Of a stretch of 64,000 nt of DNA, positions 44,699-53,385 are shown one piece after another. Positions within the stretch are counted from its first letter, which is position 1, and each line of letters opens with the position of its first letter. A model generated the notes under the pieces. The model searched no databases. It was not told the DNA's origin and saw only the letters and a program-made list of their open reading frames with translations. The stretch comes from Nocardioidaceae bacterium SCSIO 66511 (GTDB lineage: Bacteria; Actinomycetota; Actinomycetes; Propionibacteriales; Nocardioidaceae): positions 992,001 to 1,056,000 of the forward strand of contig CP095846.1 of the NCBI GenBank assembly GCA_023100825.1, read 5' to 3'. Both the position numbers and the translations under genes were made by a program.

Positions 44699-45676
44699 TC
44701 ACGGAGCATATGTCGTGTACGAGAAGCCCGTCGCGGGATCGTTGATCGCATCCAGCGCGGCGAGGTCGTCTGCAGTCGGCTCCCACGAGCCGGCGCGTAC
44801 GTTCGACTCGATCTGCTCGGGCCGAGTCGCGCCGGCGATCACACTCGCGACGCTCGGCTGCGCGGCGAGGCCGCCGATCGCTACGTCGAGGATCCCGATA
44901 CCTCGCTCCTTCGCGTACGCCTCCAGCGGCTCGATGCGGTCGAAGTCGGCGCTGTCGAGTCGTGCACTCTGCTCCTCCAGCCGGGAGCCGCTCGGCGCGG
45001 AGCTGCCGCGGGAGTACTTGCCCGTCAGCAGGCCGTACGCGAGCGGGAAGTACGGCAGGACGCTGACGCCGATCTGCTCTGCCGCGGGTACGAGCTCGAG
45101 CTCGGCGGTGCGGTTGTAGAGGGAGTACTCGTTCTGTGCGGACACGAAGCGCTGCGTGCCGGCAGTACGCGCCGTCCAGTCGGCCTCGATCAGCTGCCAC
45201 GCGGTGAAGTTCGAGCAGCCGAGGTAGCGCACCTTGCCCTCGGTGACGAAGTCGCTCATCGCCTCGAGAGTCTCCTCGATCGGCGTCACGAGGTCCGGCG
45301 TGTGCAGCTGGTACAGGTCGATGTGATCGGTGCCGAGCCGACGCAGGCTTGCCTCGACGGCACGGCGGGCGTACCGGCGTGACGCCCGAGCGCCCCAGTC
45401 CGGGCCGTTGCTCCCGCGCATGTCCATACCGAACTTCGTCGCCACCACGACGTCATCGCGCCGCGAGCCGAGCGCCTTGCCGAGCATCGTCTCGCTCTCA
45501 CCGGTCGCGTAGGTGTCGGCCGTGTCGAACAGCGTGATCCCCGCGTCGATCGCGCTCGAGACGACGTTCGTCGTCTGCGCTTGGTCGATACGCGCGCCGA
45601 ACGCATTGCAGCCGACGCCGACCACGGACACCATCAGGCCGCTGTCACCCAGCGGGCGGTAACGCATGTCAGTCAT
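44699..45676 (-). CDS. Aldo/keto reductase
   Basis: 325 aa (beta/alpha)8 barrel. Catalytic tetrad Asp51, Tyr56 (DTADTYATGESE), Lys81 (ATKFG) and His125 (YQLHTPD). GCSNFTAWQL and SVIAGATRPEQIESNV bind NADPH. The ATG is 6 nt after TAGCCT (45688-45683). Substrate unknown; it resembles the YajO/KvAbeta-like branch. Confidence 0.9.
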   Translation of the reverse strand: MTDMRYRPLGDSGLMVSVVGVGCNAFGARIDQAQTTNVVSSAIDAGITLFDTADTYATGESETMLGKALGSRRDDVVVATKFGMDMRGSNGPDWGARASRRYARRAVEASLRRLGTDHIDLYQLHTPDLVTPIEETLEAMSDFVTEGKVRYLGCSNFTAWQLIEADWTARTAGTQRFVSAQNEYSLYNRTAELELVPAAEQIGVSVLPYFPLAYGLLTGKYSRGSSAPSGSRLEEQSARLDSADFDRIEPLEAYAKERGIGILDVAIGGLAAQPSVASVIAGATRPEQIESNVRAGSWEPTADDLAALDAINDPATGFSYTTYAP

Positions 45677-45705
45677 GCGGTCAGGCTATGCGGCGCCGCG
45701 ACGGT

Positions 45706-46626
45706 CTACGTCGTCGCCATCCGGCGGCGCAGCATTCGGCGCACCAGCAGGGCGATGGCAGCGAGCGGAATGCCGAAGGCGACCAGGAAGGGGAGAATTG
45801 CGCCCGCGACGGTCGCCACTGCGGTCCAGGCCGTCTGCAGGCCGGACCAGCCCGCGCCGAGACCGGCGAGGAAGCCTGCTTCGTCTGTGTCCTCGGCGAC
45901 CGGCTCGTCCTTGACCATCGGCCGGATGGACACGTCGATGGTCGCCGTGGTCGTACGCTGGGTGAGCGACTTCTGCTGCGCCTGCAGCGATTCCAGGTCG
46001 GCCTGTCGCTTGCCGAGGACGGACTCGAGGCGGATCACGTCGCCGAGCTTCTCGGCGCGTCCGAGCAGCAGCCGGATTCGACGCAGGCTCGACTTCGCGT
46101 TGTCGATGCGGCTGTCGACGTCGACCAGCTCCTCGGTCACATCCTTCGCCGTCTGCTCACGGGAGATGACGGTTCCTGCGCCGCCTGCCGACGTCATCGC
46201 TTCGTCGAACCGATCCGTGGGTACGACGAGCTCGAGCTGGACGCGGTCGAAGCCGCCGTCCTTGCGGGTCGTGGATCGTTCATCGGCGATGTACCCGCCG
46301 AGCCCCTTGATCTTGCCGATGACGTCCTCGCGGGCGTCGGCGACGTTCTTGCTCGAGATCCGAAGGCGGCCGTTCCGTTCGATCGCACGGTCCTGCAGCG
46401 CGACCGTCGACAGGTGGTCCTGCTGGTCCTGGGTACGACCGGCCGCCGCATTGTCGGCCGACTCGGCGGCGGCGCCACCGTCGTCGCTCTGGGCGGACGT
46501 CGATGCGACCCCCGATTCGTCGTCCCCGTCGCTCGCGCATCCCATCAGGGCGACGAGGGCGATACACATTCCGATGGCCACTCGCACGCTCGTATACCGG
46601 CCACCGCGGCTAAGACGTCCCCACAT
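45706..46626 (-). CDS. DUF4349 lipoprotein
   Basis: 306 aa. Lipobox ALMGC (Cys30), then an Asp/Ser/Ala-rich linker. The DUF4349 domain follows: RLRISSKNVADA, DRVQLELVVPTDRFDEAM, SREQTAKDVTEELVDVDSRI. A coiled coil (about 175-215) and a C-terminal membrane helix (about 265-290) with a basic end complete it. Anchored at both ends, it may span the cell-wall zone. Function unknown. Confidence 0.85.
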   Translation of the reverse strand: MWGRLSRGGRYTSVRVAIGMCIALVALMGCASDGDDESGVASTSAQSDDGGAAAESADNAAAGRTQDQQDHLSTVALQDRAIERNGRLRISSKNVADAREDVIGKIKGLGGYIADERSTTRKDGGFDRVQLELVVPTDRFDEAMTSAGGAGTVISREQTAKDVTEELVDVDSRIDNAKSSLRRIRLLLGRAEKLGDVIRLESVLGKRQADLESLQAQQKSLTQRTTTATIDVSIRPMVKDEPVAEDTDEAGFLAGLGAGWSGLQTAWTAVATVAGAILPFLVAFGIPLAAIALLVRRMLRRRMATT

Positions 46627-46788
46627 GTCGGCTCCCTGTCGGCTCGAAGGTCGGAGATCGGACGTACGAGCGCGGTGAGCGGTTCCGTCATGTCGGGCTT
46701 CTCTGAGTCATGAACCACATCCGGGCACGGAACAACGAACGGTGGCCGGTCGTTTTCGCAGCGTTGGAGACGCAAGTGAGGGAGTGGG

Positions 46789-47226
46789 ATGACAGACCGG
46801 CAGAAGCGCAACGACGTCGTGCTTGCCGTCGTACGTGTGGTGCTGGGCGTCGTGTTCGTGATGCACGGCTGGCAGAAGTACGACACGATCACGATCGACG
46901 GCGTCGAGTCGATGTTCGACGGGATGGGTGTTCCGTTCCCGTACGCAGCCGCCGTCGGGGTGACGATGTTGGAGCTCGCCGGCGGTGTCGCGCTCGTACT
47001 CGGCGTGCTCACCCGGCCGCTGGCTGTGCTCTTCGCGCTGAACATGGCCGGAGCCGTGTACTTCGCCCACTGGGAATCCGGCTTCTACGTCAACGAGGGC
47101 GGCTATGAGCTGGTGCTCGTACTCGGTGTCGTGAGCGCGATGTTCGCGGCGATCGGCGGCGGCCGCTACAGCGTCGACCGCTGGCTGGAGAACGGGCGTA
47201 CGCGCGTCTCGTCGATGACCGGCTGA
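46789..47226 (+). CDS. DoxX family membrane protein
   Basis: 145 aa with four helices. The DoxX pattern RVVLGVVFVMHGWQK, then TMLELAGGVALVLGVLTRPLA. Family members take part in redox and thiosulfate or thiol-stress processes; role here unknown. GAGGGAGTGGG precedes the ATG. The 162-bp upstream gap shows no clear promoter. Confidence 0.88.
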   Translation: MTDRQKRNDVVLAVVRVVLGVVFVMHGWQKYDTITIDGVESMFDGMGVPFPYAAAVGVTMLELAGGVALVLGVLTRPLAVLFALNMAGAVYFAHWESGFYVNEGGYELVLVLGVVSAMFAAIGGGRYSVDRWLENGRTRVSSMTG

Positions 47227-47242
47227 TTTCGGTCAGGACGGT

Positions 47243-47743
47243 TCAGACGCCGCGCGAGCCGTCGGCCAGCTCGCGCAGGATGTCGAGGTGCCCGTTGTGG
47301 CGTGCGGTCTCCTCGACCAGGTGGTTGAGGATCCAGCGCAGGTTGGGGTGCAGGTCACGTGACGGGCGTACGGCCGCCTGGTCGAGGTCGACGTCGGCGA
47401 CCAACTCGTCACAGCGCTGGATCTGCGCGCGGTACGCCGCGATCACCTCGTCGGCGGTCATCGAGAGTCCCTGCGTCATCTCGCCGTCGGGGTCCTCCTT
47501 CGTCCACGGTCCGAGGTCCTCGCCGCCGAGGAACCTGGTCTCGATCCAGTCGAACTCCACCCATCGCAGGTGGTTGAGCAGCGATGCGGGGTTGGTGAGC
47601 GGCGAGGTCGCGATCGGTGCGGCCACGACCTGCTCGTCATCGAGGCCCTCGACTTTGGCGATGGCGGTCTCGCGTACGAAGGTCAGCATGGTCTGGAGGA
47701 CGGAGCGCTCGTCCAGCGCCGGGGGAGTGTCGGTACGAGTCAT
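47243..47743 (-). CDS. DinB/DUF664 family protein
   Basis: 166 aa. Same layout as 43209-43727: [32 protein letters not shown] and C-terminal [22 protein letters not shown]. His residues in these three places probably bind metal. ATG 47743 is chosen (GAGGG eight bases upstream); GTG 47749 is possible. It is convergent with doxX. Confidence 0.87.
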   Translation of the reverse strand: MTRTDTPPALDERSVLQTMLTFVRETAIAKVEGLDDEQVVAAPIATSPLTNPASLLNHLRWVEFDWIETRFLGGEDLGPWTKEDPDGEMTQGLSMTADEVIAAYRAQIQRCDELVADVDLDQAAVRPSRDLHPNLRWILNHLVEETARHNGHLDILRELADGSRGV

Positions 47744-47805
47744 GCGCACACCCTCTCGTGTACGCCGCTCGGCGTCGAGTCAGTATCGCGGTGCACAATG
47801 AAATC

Positions 47806-48849
47806 GTGAGCGAACCACTGGTGTTGGGCATCGAGTCGTCGTGCGACGAGACGGGTGTCGGCATCGTGCGCGGCACCGAGCTGCTGGCGAACGCCGTCGC
47901 GAGCAGCGTCGACGAGCACGTGCGTTTCGGTGGCGTCGTACCCGAGGTCGCGAGCCGAGCGCACCTCCAGGCGATGGTGCCGATGCTGGAGAAGGCGCAG
48001 GCCGACGCGGGAGTGGGCATCGACGAGGTCGACGCGATCGCGGTGACGAGCGGCCCCGGCCTGACCGGCGCGCTGCTGGTCGGTGTCGCAGCCGCGAAGG
48101 CCATCGCGCTTGCGTACGACAAGCCGCTCTACGGCGTCAATCACCTCGTCGGCCATGTTGCGGTCGACCAGCTCGAACACGGACGCCTTCCGACGCCGTG
48201 CGTCGCCTTGCTCGTGAGTGGCGGGCACACCTCGCTGCTGTTGGTCAACGACATCGCTACCGACGTACGCCTGCTCGGCGAGACGATGGACGATGCGGCG
48301 GGCGAGGCGTACGACAAGGTCGCTCGACTGATCGGGCTGCCATACCCCGGCGGGCCGCACATCGACAAGGCGGCGGCCGCAGGCGATCCGAAGGCGATCG
48401 CGTTCCCGCGCGGGCTGACGGCGCCGAAGGACCGCGAGCGATATCGGTTCGACTTCTCCTTCTCCGGGCTCAAGAGTGCGGTCGCGCGGTGGGTCGAGGC
48501 ACGTGAGGGGTCCGCAGACGACCTGCCGGTAGCCGATATCTGTGCGTCGTTCCAGGAGTCAGTGTGCGATGTGCTCACCGCCAAGGCCGTCGACGCGTGC
48601 GTCGCCAACGGTGCGAAGCAGCTGGTCATCGGCGGCGGCGTCGCCGCCAACGGTCGTCTGCGTGCTCTTGCCGAGGAGCGCGCCGCGGCCGCCGGCGTCG
48701 AGGTCCGCGTACCTCGACCCGCGCTGTGCACCGACAACGGTGCGATGATCGCCGCGGTCGGTGCGGAGGTCGTACGAAGCGGGCTGCCACCGTCGTCGCT
48801 GTCCATTGCGGCCGACTCTTCGATGCCCGTGACAACGGTCGTCGCCTAA
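47806..48849 (+). CDS. tsaD: tRNA N6-adenosine threonylcarbamoyltransferase
   Basis: 347 aa, ASKHA fold. Metal-binding His113 and His117 (VNHLVGH) and the motifs [27 protein letters not shown] and [11 protein letters not shown]. It transfers threonylcarbamoyl to A37 of ANN-decoding tRNAs with TsaB and TsaE. GTG 47806 gives the family start. CACAAT lies 6 nt upstream, a weak leaderless pattern. Confidence 0.96.
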   Translation: MSEPLVLGIESSCDETGVGIVRGTELLANAVASSVDEHVRFGGVVPEVASRAHLQAMVPMLEKAQADAGVGIDEVDAIAVTSGPGLTGALLVGVAAAKAIALAYDKPLYGVNHLVGHVAVDQLEHGRLPTPCVALLVSGGHTSLLLVNDIATDVRLLGETMDDAAGEAYDKVARLIGLPYPGGPHIDKAAAAGDPKAIAFPRGLTAPKDRERYRFDFSFSGLKSAVARWVEAREGSADDLPVADICASFQESVCDVLTAKAVDACVANGAKQLVIGGGVAANGRLRALAEERAAAAGVEVRVPRPALCTDNGAMIAAVGAEVVRSGLPPSSLSIAADSSMPVTTVVA

Positions 48850-48885
48850 CCCGTTGGTGCGCCGGGGAGGCGAGCATCACCTGCG

Positions 48886-49638
48886 ATGAACGTCTATGAC
48901 TTCCCGCCGATCGAAGCACTCATCCTGGCCGCCTACTGGATGGTCACCAACCTGGCCGAGCTCCTGCAACCGTTGGCGGGCGCATCGAGTGCGGCCGTCG
49001 CGATCGTGCTCCTCACCGTCGGGGTACGCGTACTCCTGATCCCGGTCGGCAGATCGCAGGTCAAGGCCGGCATCACCAGGCGGAGACTCGCTCCCCAGAT
49101 CGCCGAACTGCGTCGCAAGCACGGTAAGAGCCCCGAGCGGCTGCAGCGCGAGGTCATGGACCTGTACGCGAGGGAGAAGGCCTCACCGCTCGCAGGCTGT
49201 CTGCCGATGCTTGCGCAGATGCCGGTCCTGATGGCTGTGTACGGCCTGTTCATCCAATCCACGATCGGCGACCATCCCAACGAGCTGCTCGGGCACACGC
49301 TGCTGGGAATCCCGCTGGATGTCGGCTTCGTCGGCCAGCTGAGCTCAGGTGCCCTGACCTGGCAGTCCGGAGCGGTCTTCCTGGCCATCGTGCTCGTTGT
49401 CGCCGTGGTTGCCCAGGTATCGCGACGGGTACTGATGTCGCCGGGTCCCGACGAGACAGCCGCGCAACCGAGCGGCCCCGCACTCGGTGGGCTGACGCAA
49501 GCGCTGAGCTTCATGCCGTTCATGACTGCGGTGATCGCCGCATTCGTACCGCTCGCCGCCGGTCTCTACCTCATGACCACCACTGCGTGGACCTTCGCGG
49601 AGAGGGTCGTACTGACCCACTTCCTCGGAGCGTCTTGA
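48886..49638 (+). CDS. YidC/Oxa1-like membrane insertase paralogue
   Basis: 250 aa. Five hydrophobic segments with the conserved hydrophilic-groove Arg48 in LLTVGVRVLLIPV, and RREVMDLYAREKASPLAGCLPMLAQMPV-like features of YidC. The main yidC of actinobacteria lies next to rnpA/rsmG near oriC, so this is probably a second copy. Its short C-terminus lacks the basic ribosome-binding tail. Confidence 0.85.
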   Translation: MNVYDFPPIEALILAAYWMVTNLAELLQPLAGASSAAVAIVLLTVGVRVLLIPVGRSQVKAGITRRRLAPQIAELRRKHGKSPERLQREVMDLYAREKASPLAGCLPMLAQMPVLMAVYGLFIQSTIGDHPNELLGHTLLGIPLDVGFVGQLSSGALTWQSGAVFLAIVLVVAVVAQVSRRVLMSPGPDETAAQPSGPALGGLTQALSFMPFMTAVIAAFVPLAAGLYLMTTTAWTFAERVVLTHFLGAS

Positions 49639-49705
49639 CCGGTCGACGAGCGGCGCGGTGGCGGGTGGCCGTGCTGATCTGCGCGTACGGCATGCTGGAT
49701 GGTCT

Positions 49706-51325
49706 ATGATGTCACTGCGCATGCGTACCGCCGCATTGGTCGCGACGCTGGCACTCGCGGCCACGGCCTGTTCCGACGACGGGGGTGCCGACGAGCCCGA
49801 TGCGGAGCCGACCGGCGGATCCAGTCAGTCGTCACCGACCGAGAGCGATCAGCCCGACGACGATACGAAGCCGACGGGCTGGGGCCCGACCACCGCCGAC
49901 GTCGACCGGGCGCGTGCGTACGTCGACGACCTCAGCACCGAGGAGCTCGCCGGGCAGCTCGTGATCGCGACGTACGAGGGAACGCAGGCGCCTACCGACC
50001 TCGTCCGCGATCTGCATCTCGGCGGCGTGATCGCGATGGAGCCGAACATCGAGTCGGTCGACCAGATCTCCGATGTCAACGAGACCTTGCAGTCCAGGGC
50101 CGATCGTGACTATCCACTCTGGCTGAGCGTCGATCAGGAGGGCGGCATCGTCAACCGGCTGAACGACACGATGACGCCGTTCCCGACGTACATGACCTAC
50201 GGCGCCGCCGGCCGTCCGAAGATCGCTACCCGTGCCGCGCAGGCATCTGGCGAGGAGCTGCGCGCCGCCGGCTTCACGGCTGTCTACTCGCCCGACGCCG
50301 ACGTCACAGCGGGAGCGCAGGATCCTACGATCGGGAGCCGGTCAGCGGGCGGCAGACCTGCGCTCGTATCGAGAACGGTGCAGGCGTCGCTCGAGGGGTA
50401 CGAAGAAGCCGGCATTGTGTCCGTGGTCAAGCATTTTCCCGGCCACGGTGCGCTCACCACCGACTCACACGAGGCACTACCGACGCAGCAGGAGCCGTTG
50501 AGCCGCGTACGAAAGCGCGACTATCGACCGTTCGTCGACGCGATCGACGCGGGGGCACCCGCCGTGATGATCGGCCACATCGACATCCCGGCGCTCGACG
50601 ACGGTGTCCCGGCATCGCTCTCGCGCAAGGTGATCACTGGTGAGCTGCGCAACCGGCTCGGTTTCGACGGGGTAGTCATGACCGATGCGATGAACATGGG
50701 TGCCATCGTCGACGAGTACGGAGCGGCCGAAGCAGCGGTCATGACCGTCAAAGCGGGTAGCGATCTCGTCCTGATGCCGGCCGACACCCAGGCCGCCGTC
50801 GAGGCGATCGCCGACGCGATCGAGTCGGGCGAGATCCCGGAGAAGCAGGCGCGTGCGTCGGCGACCCGTGCCGTCGCCCTGCTGTTGCACGAGGACGCAC
50901 AGCCCGCGCCGAAGTCGGGCCCCGGTGAGCACAAGCGTGACTCGCTCGCGGCGTCGAAGGCGGCGATAACGGTCGTCGACGGCCCGTGCGAGGGTCCCAT
51001 CGTCGAGGGAGCCGTTCAGCCGGTCGGCGACGACGAAGCGGTCGACGCGTTCACCGCGGCGGCTGAGCGAGCCGGCCTGGAGGTCGGCGGCGGCTCCACG
51101 GTGACGTTCGTCGGTTGGGGCGATACGTCGGGCAGCGGCGATGTCGTGGTGACGACCGACACCCCGTACGCGCTGGGTGACAGCTCGGCGAGTAAGGCGA
51201 AGGTCGCGTTGTACGGCGACACTCCGCAGGCGATGCGGGCACTCGTCGCGGTCCTGCAAGGCAAGGCGAAGGCGCCGGGGCGGCTGCCCGTGCGCGTGGA
51301 CGGTGTGACGCGCGACGGTTGTTGA
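49706..51325 (+). CDS. GH3 beta-N-acetylhexosaminidase lipoprotein (NagZ-like)
   Basis: 539 aa. Lipobox LAATAC (Cys22) and an Asp/Ser-rich linker. The GH3 barrel has the NagZ signatures SVDQEGGIVNRL, VVKHFPGHG (about 240) followed by DSH, and the nucleophile Asp in VMTDAMNMGA (about 326). A further C-terminal domain of about 120 residues follows. It removes GlcNAc from wall fragments outside the cell. The start may instead be ATG 49721, as TATGAT lies at 49705. Confidence 0.88.
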   Translation: MMSLRMRTAALVATLALAATACSDDGGADEPDAEPTGGSSQSSPTESDQPDDDTKPTGWGPTTADVDRARAYVDDLSTEELAGQLVIATYEGTQAPTDLVRDLHLGGVIAMEPNIESVDQISDVNETLQSRADRDYPLWLSVDQEGGIVNRLNDTMTPFPTYMTYGAAGRPKIATRAAQASGEELRAAGFTAVYSPDADVTAGAQDPTIGSRSAGGRPALVSRTVQASLEGYEEAGIVSVVKHFPGHGALTTDSHEALPTQQEPLSRVRKRDYRPFVDAIDAGAPAVMIGHIDIPALDDGVPASLSRKVITGELRNRLGFDGVVMTDAMNMGAIVDEYGAAEAAVMTVKAGSDLVLMPADTQAAVEAIADAIESGEIPEKQARASATRAVALLLHEDAQPAPKSGPGEHKRDSLAASKAAITVVDGPCEGPIVEGAVQPVGDDEAVDAFTAAAERAGLEVGGGSTVTFVGWGDTSGSGDVVVTTDTPYALGDSSASKAKVALYGDTPQAMRALVAVLQGKAKAPGRLPVRVDGVTRDGC

Positions 51326-51361
51326 CCACGTACGGCCGCGGGGCTGGTGGTACGCGGGTCG

Positions 51362-52264
51362 TCAGCGGGGCTGCGACAGCAGGGCGAACATATCGCCCAC
51401 CTCGCCGAGATGGCGGAGCTTGTCCGGGTTGATCTGATTGCGTAGACCGACGACCGCGTCGGCGCCGACGTCGATGATGAGAACGCCGAGCACGCGACCG
51501 TCACCGGTACGCAGGAGCATCGCCGGCTGGCCGTTCGCGTGCGTACGCTCCAGGCGTACGTCGAGCCGATCCCCTTGCCGTAGCAGCCCGAACACGAACC
51601 TCGCGACCGCGACCCGACCGTTCACCGGTACCCGGACAGCAGGGGCCTTGCCGCCACCGTCTCCGTAGAAGGTGATGTCGTCGGACAGCAAGCGTTCCAG
51701 CGACTCGAGGTCGCCGCCGTCGAGAGCGGCGAAGAACGCGTCGGCGAGCTCGTCCTGTCGCTCGGCAGGCGCGAGCGGGGTGCGCTCGGCCTCGAGATGG
51801 CGTTTCGCACGCACGAGCAACTGGCGGCAGTTGGCCTCCGACTTCTCCACGATGGTTGCGATCTCGGCGTACTCGTAGGAGAACACCTCGCGCAGCAGGA
51901 ACACCGCACGCTCCACCGGTGACAGCTTTTCCATCACGACAAGGAACGCGGCGGAGACCGTCTCGTCGAGCTCGATCCGGTGCACCGGATCGTCGTCGAG
52001 GACGGGCTCGGGAAGCCACGGCCCCACGTACGTCTCGCGGCGAGCTCGCGCCGAGCGCGATGCATCGATCGCAAGGCGGGTCGTCACCGTGGTCGCGTAC
52101 GCGGCCGGGTTCTCCAGGACGGTGCCGTCGCCGAGGGCGCGGTGGAGGCGCAGGAACGCGTCCTGTACGACGTCTTCGGCCTCGCTGACGCTGCCGAGCA
52201 TCCGGTACGCGATGGAGAACATCAGCGGCCGCAGCTCGTCGTGCTCGGTCGCGAGGTCGGTCAT
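51362..52264 (-). CDS. ECF41-group RNA polymerase sigma factor
   Basis: 300 aa. Sigma2 (DVVQDAFLRLHRAL) and sigma4 (LSPVERAVFLLREVFSY) domains, then a SnoaL-like C-terminal extension of about 120 residues. Diagnostic ECF41 motifs: WLPEP (83-87), DGGGK (202-206) and NPDKL (279-283). In this group the extension regulates sigma activity and no anti-sigma factor is needed. The divergent epimerase gene has the ECF41 promoter motif. GGAGGT precedes the ATG. Confidence 0.93.
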   Translation of the reverse strand: MTDLATEHDELRPLMFSIAYRMLGSVSEAEDVVQDAFLRLHRALGDGTVLENPAAYATTVTTRLAIDASRSARARRETYVGPWLPEPVLDDDPVHRIELDETVSAAFLVVMEKLSPVERAVFLLREVFSYEYAEIATIVEKSEANCRQLLVRAKRHLEAERTPLAPAERQDELADAFFAALDGGDLESLERLLSDDITFYGDGGGKAPAVRVPVNGRVAVARFVFGLLRQGDRLDVRLERTHANGQPAMLLRTGDGRVLGVLIIDVGADAVVGLRNQINPDKLRHLGEVGDMFALLSQPR

Positions 52265-52288
52265 ACCTCCAGCAAATCACAGCCGACC

Positions 52289-52315
52289 TGTCACAGGATC
52301 CGAATGCACTCCGTC
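52289..52315 (+). promoter_or_regulatory. ECF41-type promoter
   Basis: TGTCACA (52289-52295), exactly 16 bp, CGTC (52312-52315) match the published ECF41 consensus. It points to the epimerase gene starting at 52350, leaving a leader of about 25-30 nt with a GGAGG site. Confidence 0.88.
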
Positions 52316-52349
52316 GGACGGGGAAACGACACACACCTTGGAGGATGAG

Positions 52350-53294
52350 ATGCGAGTTCTGGTAGCAGGGGCGACCGGGGCCGTCGGCCGCCCGCTCGTA
52401 CGGATGCTGGTATCGGCCGGTCACGATGTCGTCGGTACGACGAGCCGACCGGAAGCCACCGGAGCGGTCAATGAGCTCGGCGCGACGCCGGTCGTCATGG
52501 ATGGTCTCGACCCGGTGAGCGTACGTAGAGCGGTGCTCGAGACCGGCCCGGACGTGGTGATCCACGAGCTCACCGCGCTGAAGACGATGACGGGCAACAT
52601 GCGTAAGCTCGACGCCGACTTCGCGGTCACCAGCAGGCTGCGCACCGAGGCGACGGACAGCCTGCTCGCGGCGGCACGGGAGAGCGGCGCGAAGAGGTTC
52701 ATCGCTCAGAGCTTCACCGGTTGGACGAACCAGAAGACCGGTGACGGTCTCGCGACGGAGGACGAGCCGCTCGATCCGCACCCGACGAAGCACTCACAGA
52801 AGACGCTCGCGGCCATCGCCCATCTGGAGAAGGTCGTTCCCGCAGCCACCGGCATGACCGGCATCGTGCTGCGGTACGGATTCCTCTACGGTCCCGGCAC
52901 GGGGTTGGAGCCCGGCGGCGATATGGCGGAGCTGATTCGCAAGGGCAGGTTCCCGGTCGCCGGGGGAGGAGGCGGCGTCTGGCCGTTCGTACACGTCGAG
53001 GATGCGGCGAGCGCCACCGTACGCGCCGTCGAGCAGGGGGACGCAGGGATCTACAACGTCGTCGACGACGACCCGGCGCCGGTACGCGACTGGTTGCCGG
53101 CGATGGCCGAGGCAATCGGTGCGAAGCGACCGATGCGAGTCCCTCGGTGGCTCGGCCGGATCGTCGCCGGCGACCATGCAGTTTCGCTGATGACGAGTGT
53201 GCGCGGGTCGTCGAACGCCAAGGCGAAGCGCGAGCTCGGCTGGGAGCCCAGCTACCCGTCGTGGCGCGAAGGATTCCGTACCGGCTTCGGGTGA
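52350..53294 (+). CDS. NAD-dependent epimerase/dehydratase family protein (ECF41 target)
   Basis: 314 aa Rossmann protein. NAD-binding GATGAVGRPLV (6-16). The normal YxxxK is not obvious; the equivalent area reads HPTKHSQKTLAA. VLRYGFLYGPGTG and FVHVEDAASATVRAV are family features. ECF41 genes are typically paired with carboxymuconolactone decarboxylase, oxidoreductase or epimerase genes; this is the epimerase type. GGAGG lies 5-9 nt before the ATG at 52350. Confidence 0.9.
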   Translation: MRVLVAGATGAVGRPLVRMLVSAGHDVVGTTSRPEATGAVNELGATPVVMDGLDPVSVRRAVLETGPDVVIHELTALKTMTGNMRKLDADFAVTSRLRTEATDSLLAAARESGAKRFIAQSFTGWTNQKTGDGLATEDEPLDPHPTKHSQKTLAAIAHLEKVVPAATGMTGIVLRYGFLYGPGTGLEPGGDMAELIRKGRFPVAGGGGGVWPFVHVEDAASATVRAVEQGDAGIYNVVDDDPAPVRDWLPAMAEAIGAKRPMRVPRWLGRIVAGDHAVSLMTSVRGSSNAKAKRELGWEPSYPSWREGFRTGFG

Positions 53295-53385
53295 CCCCGC
53301 TGCAGGGCATAGTCAACGCAACGGAAATCGTGTTGGCTGTCCTGTGACGTACGACACGATCGACTGTTGTCGAGAGGGAGCCCAG

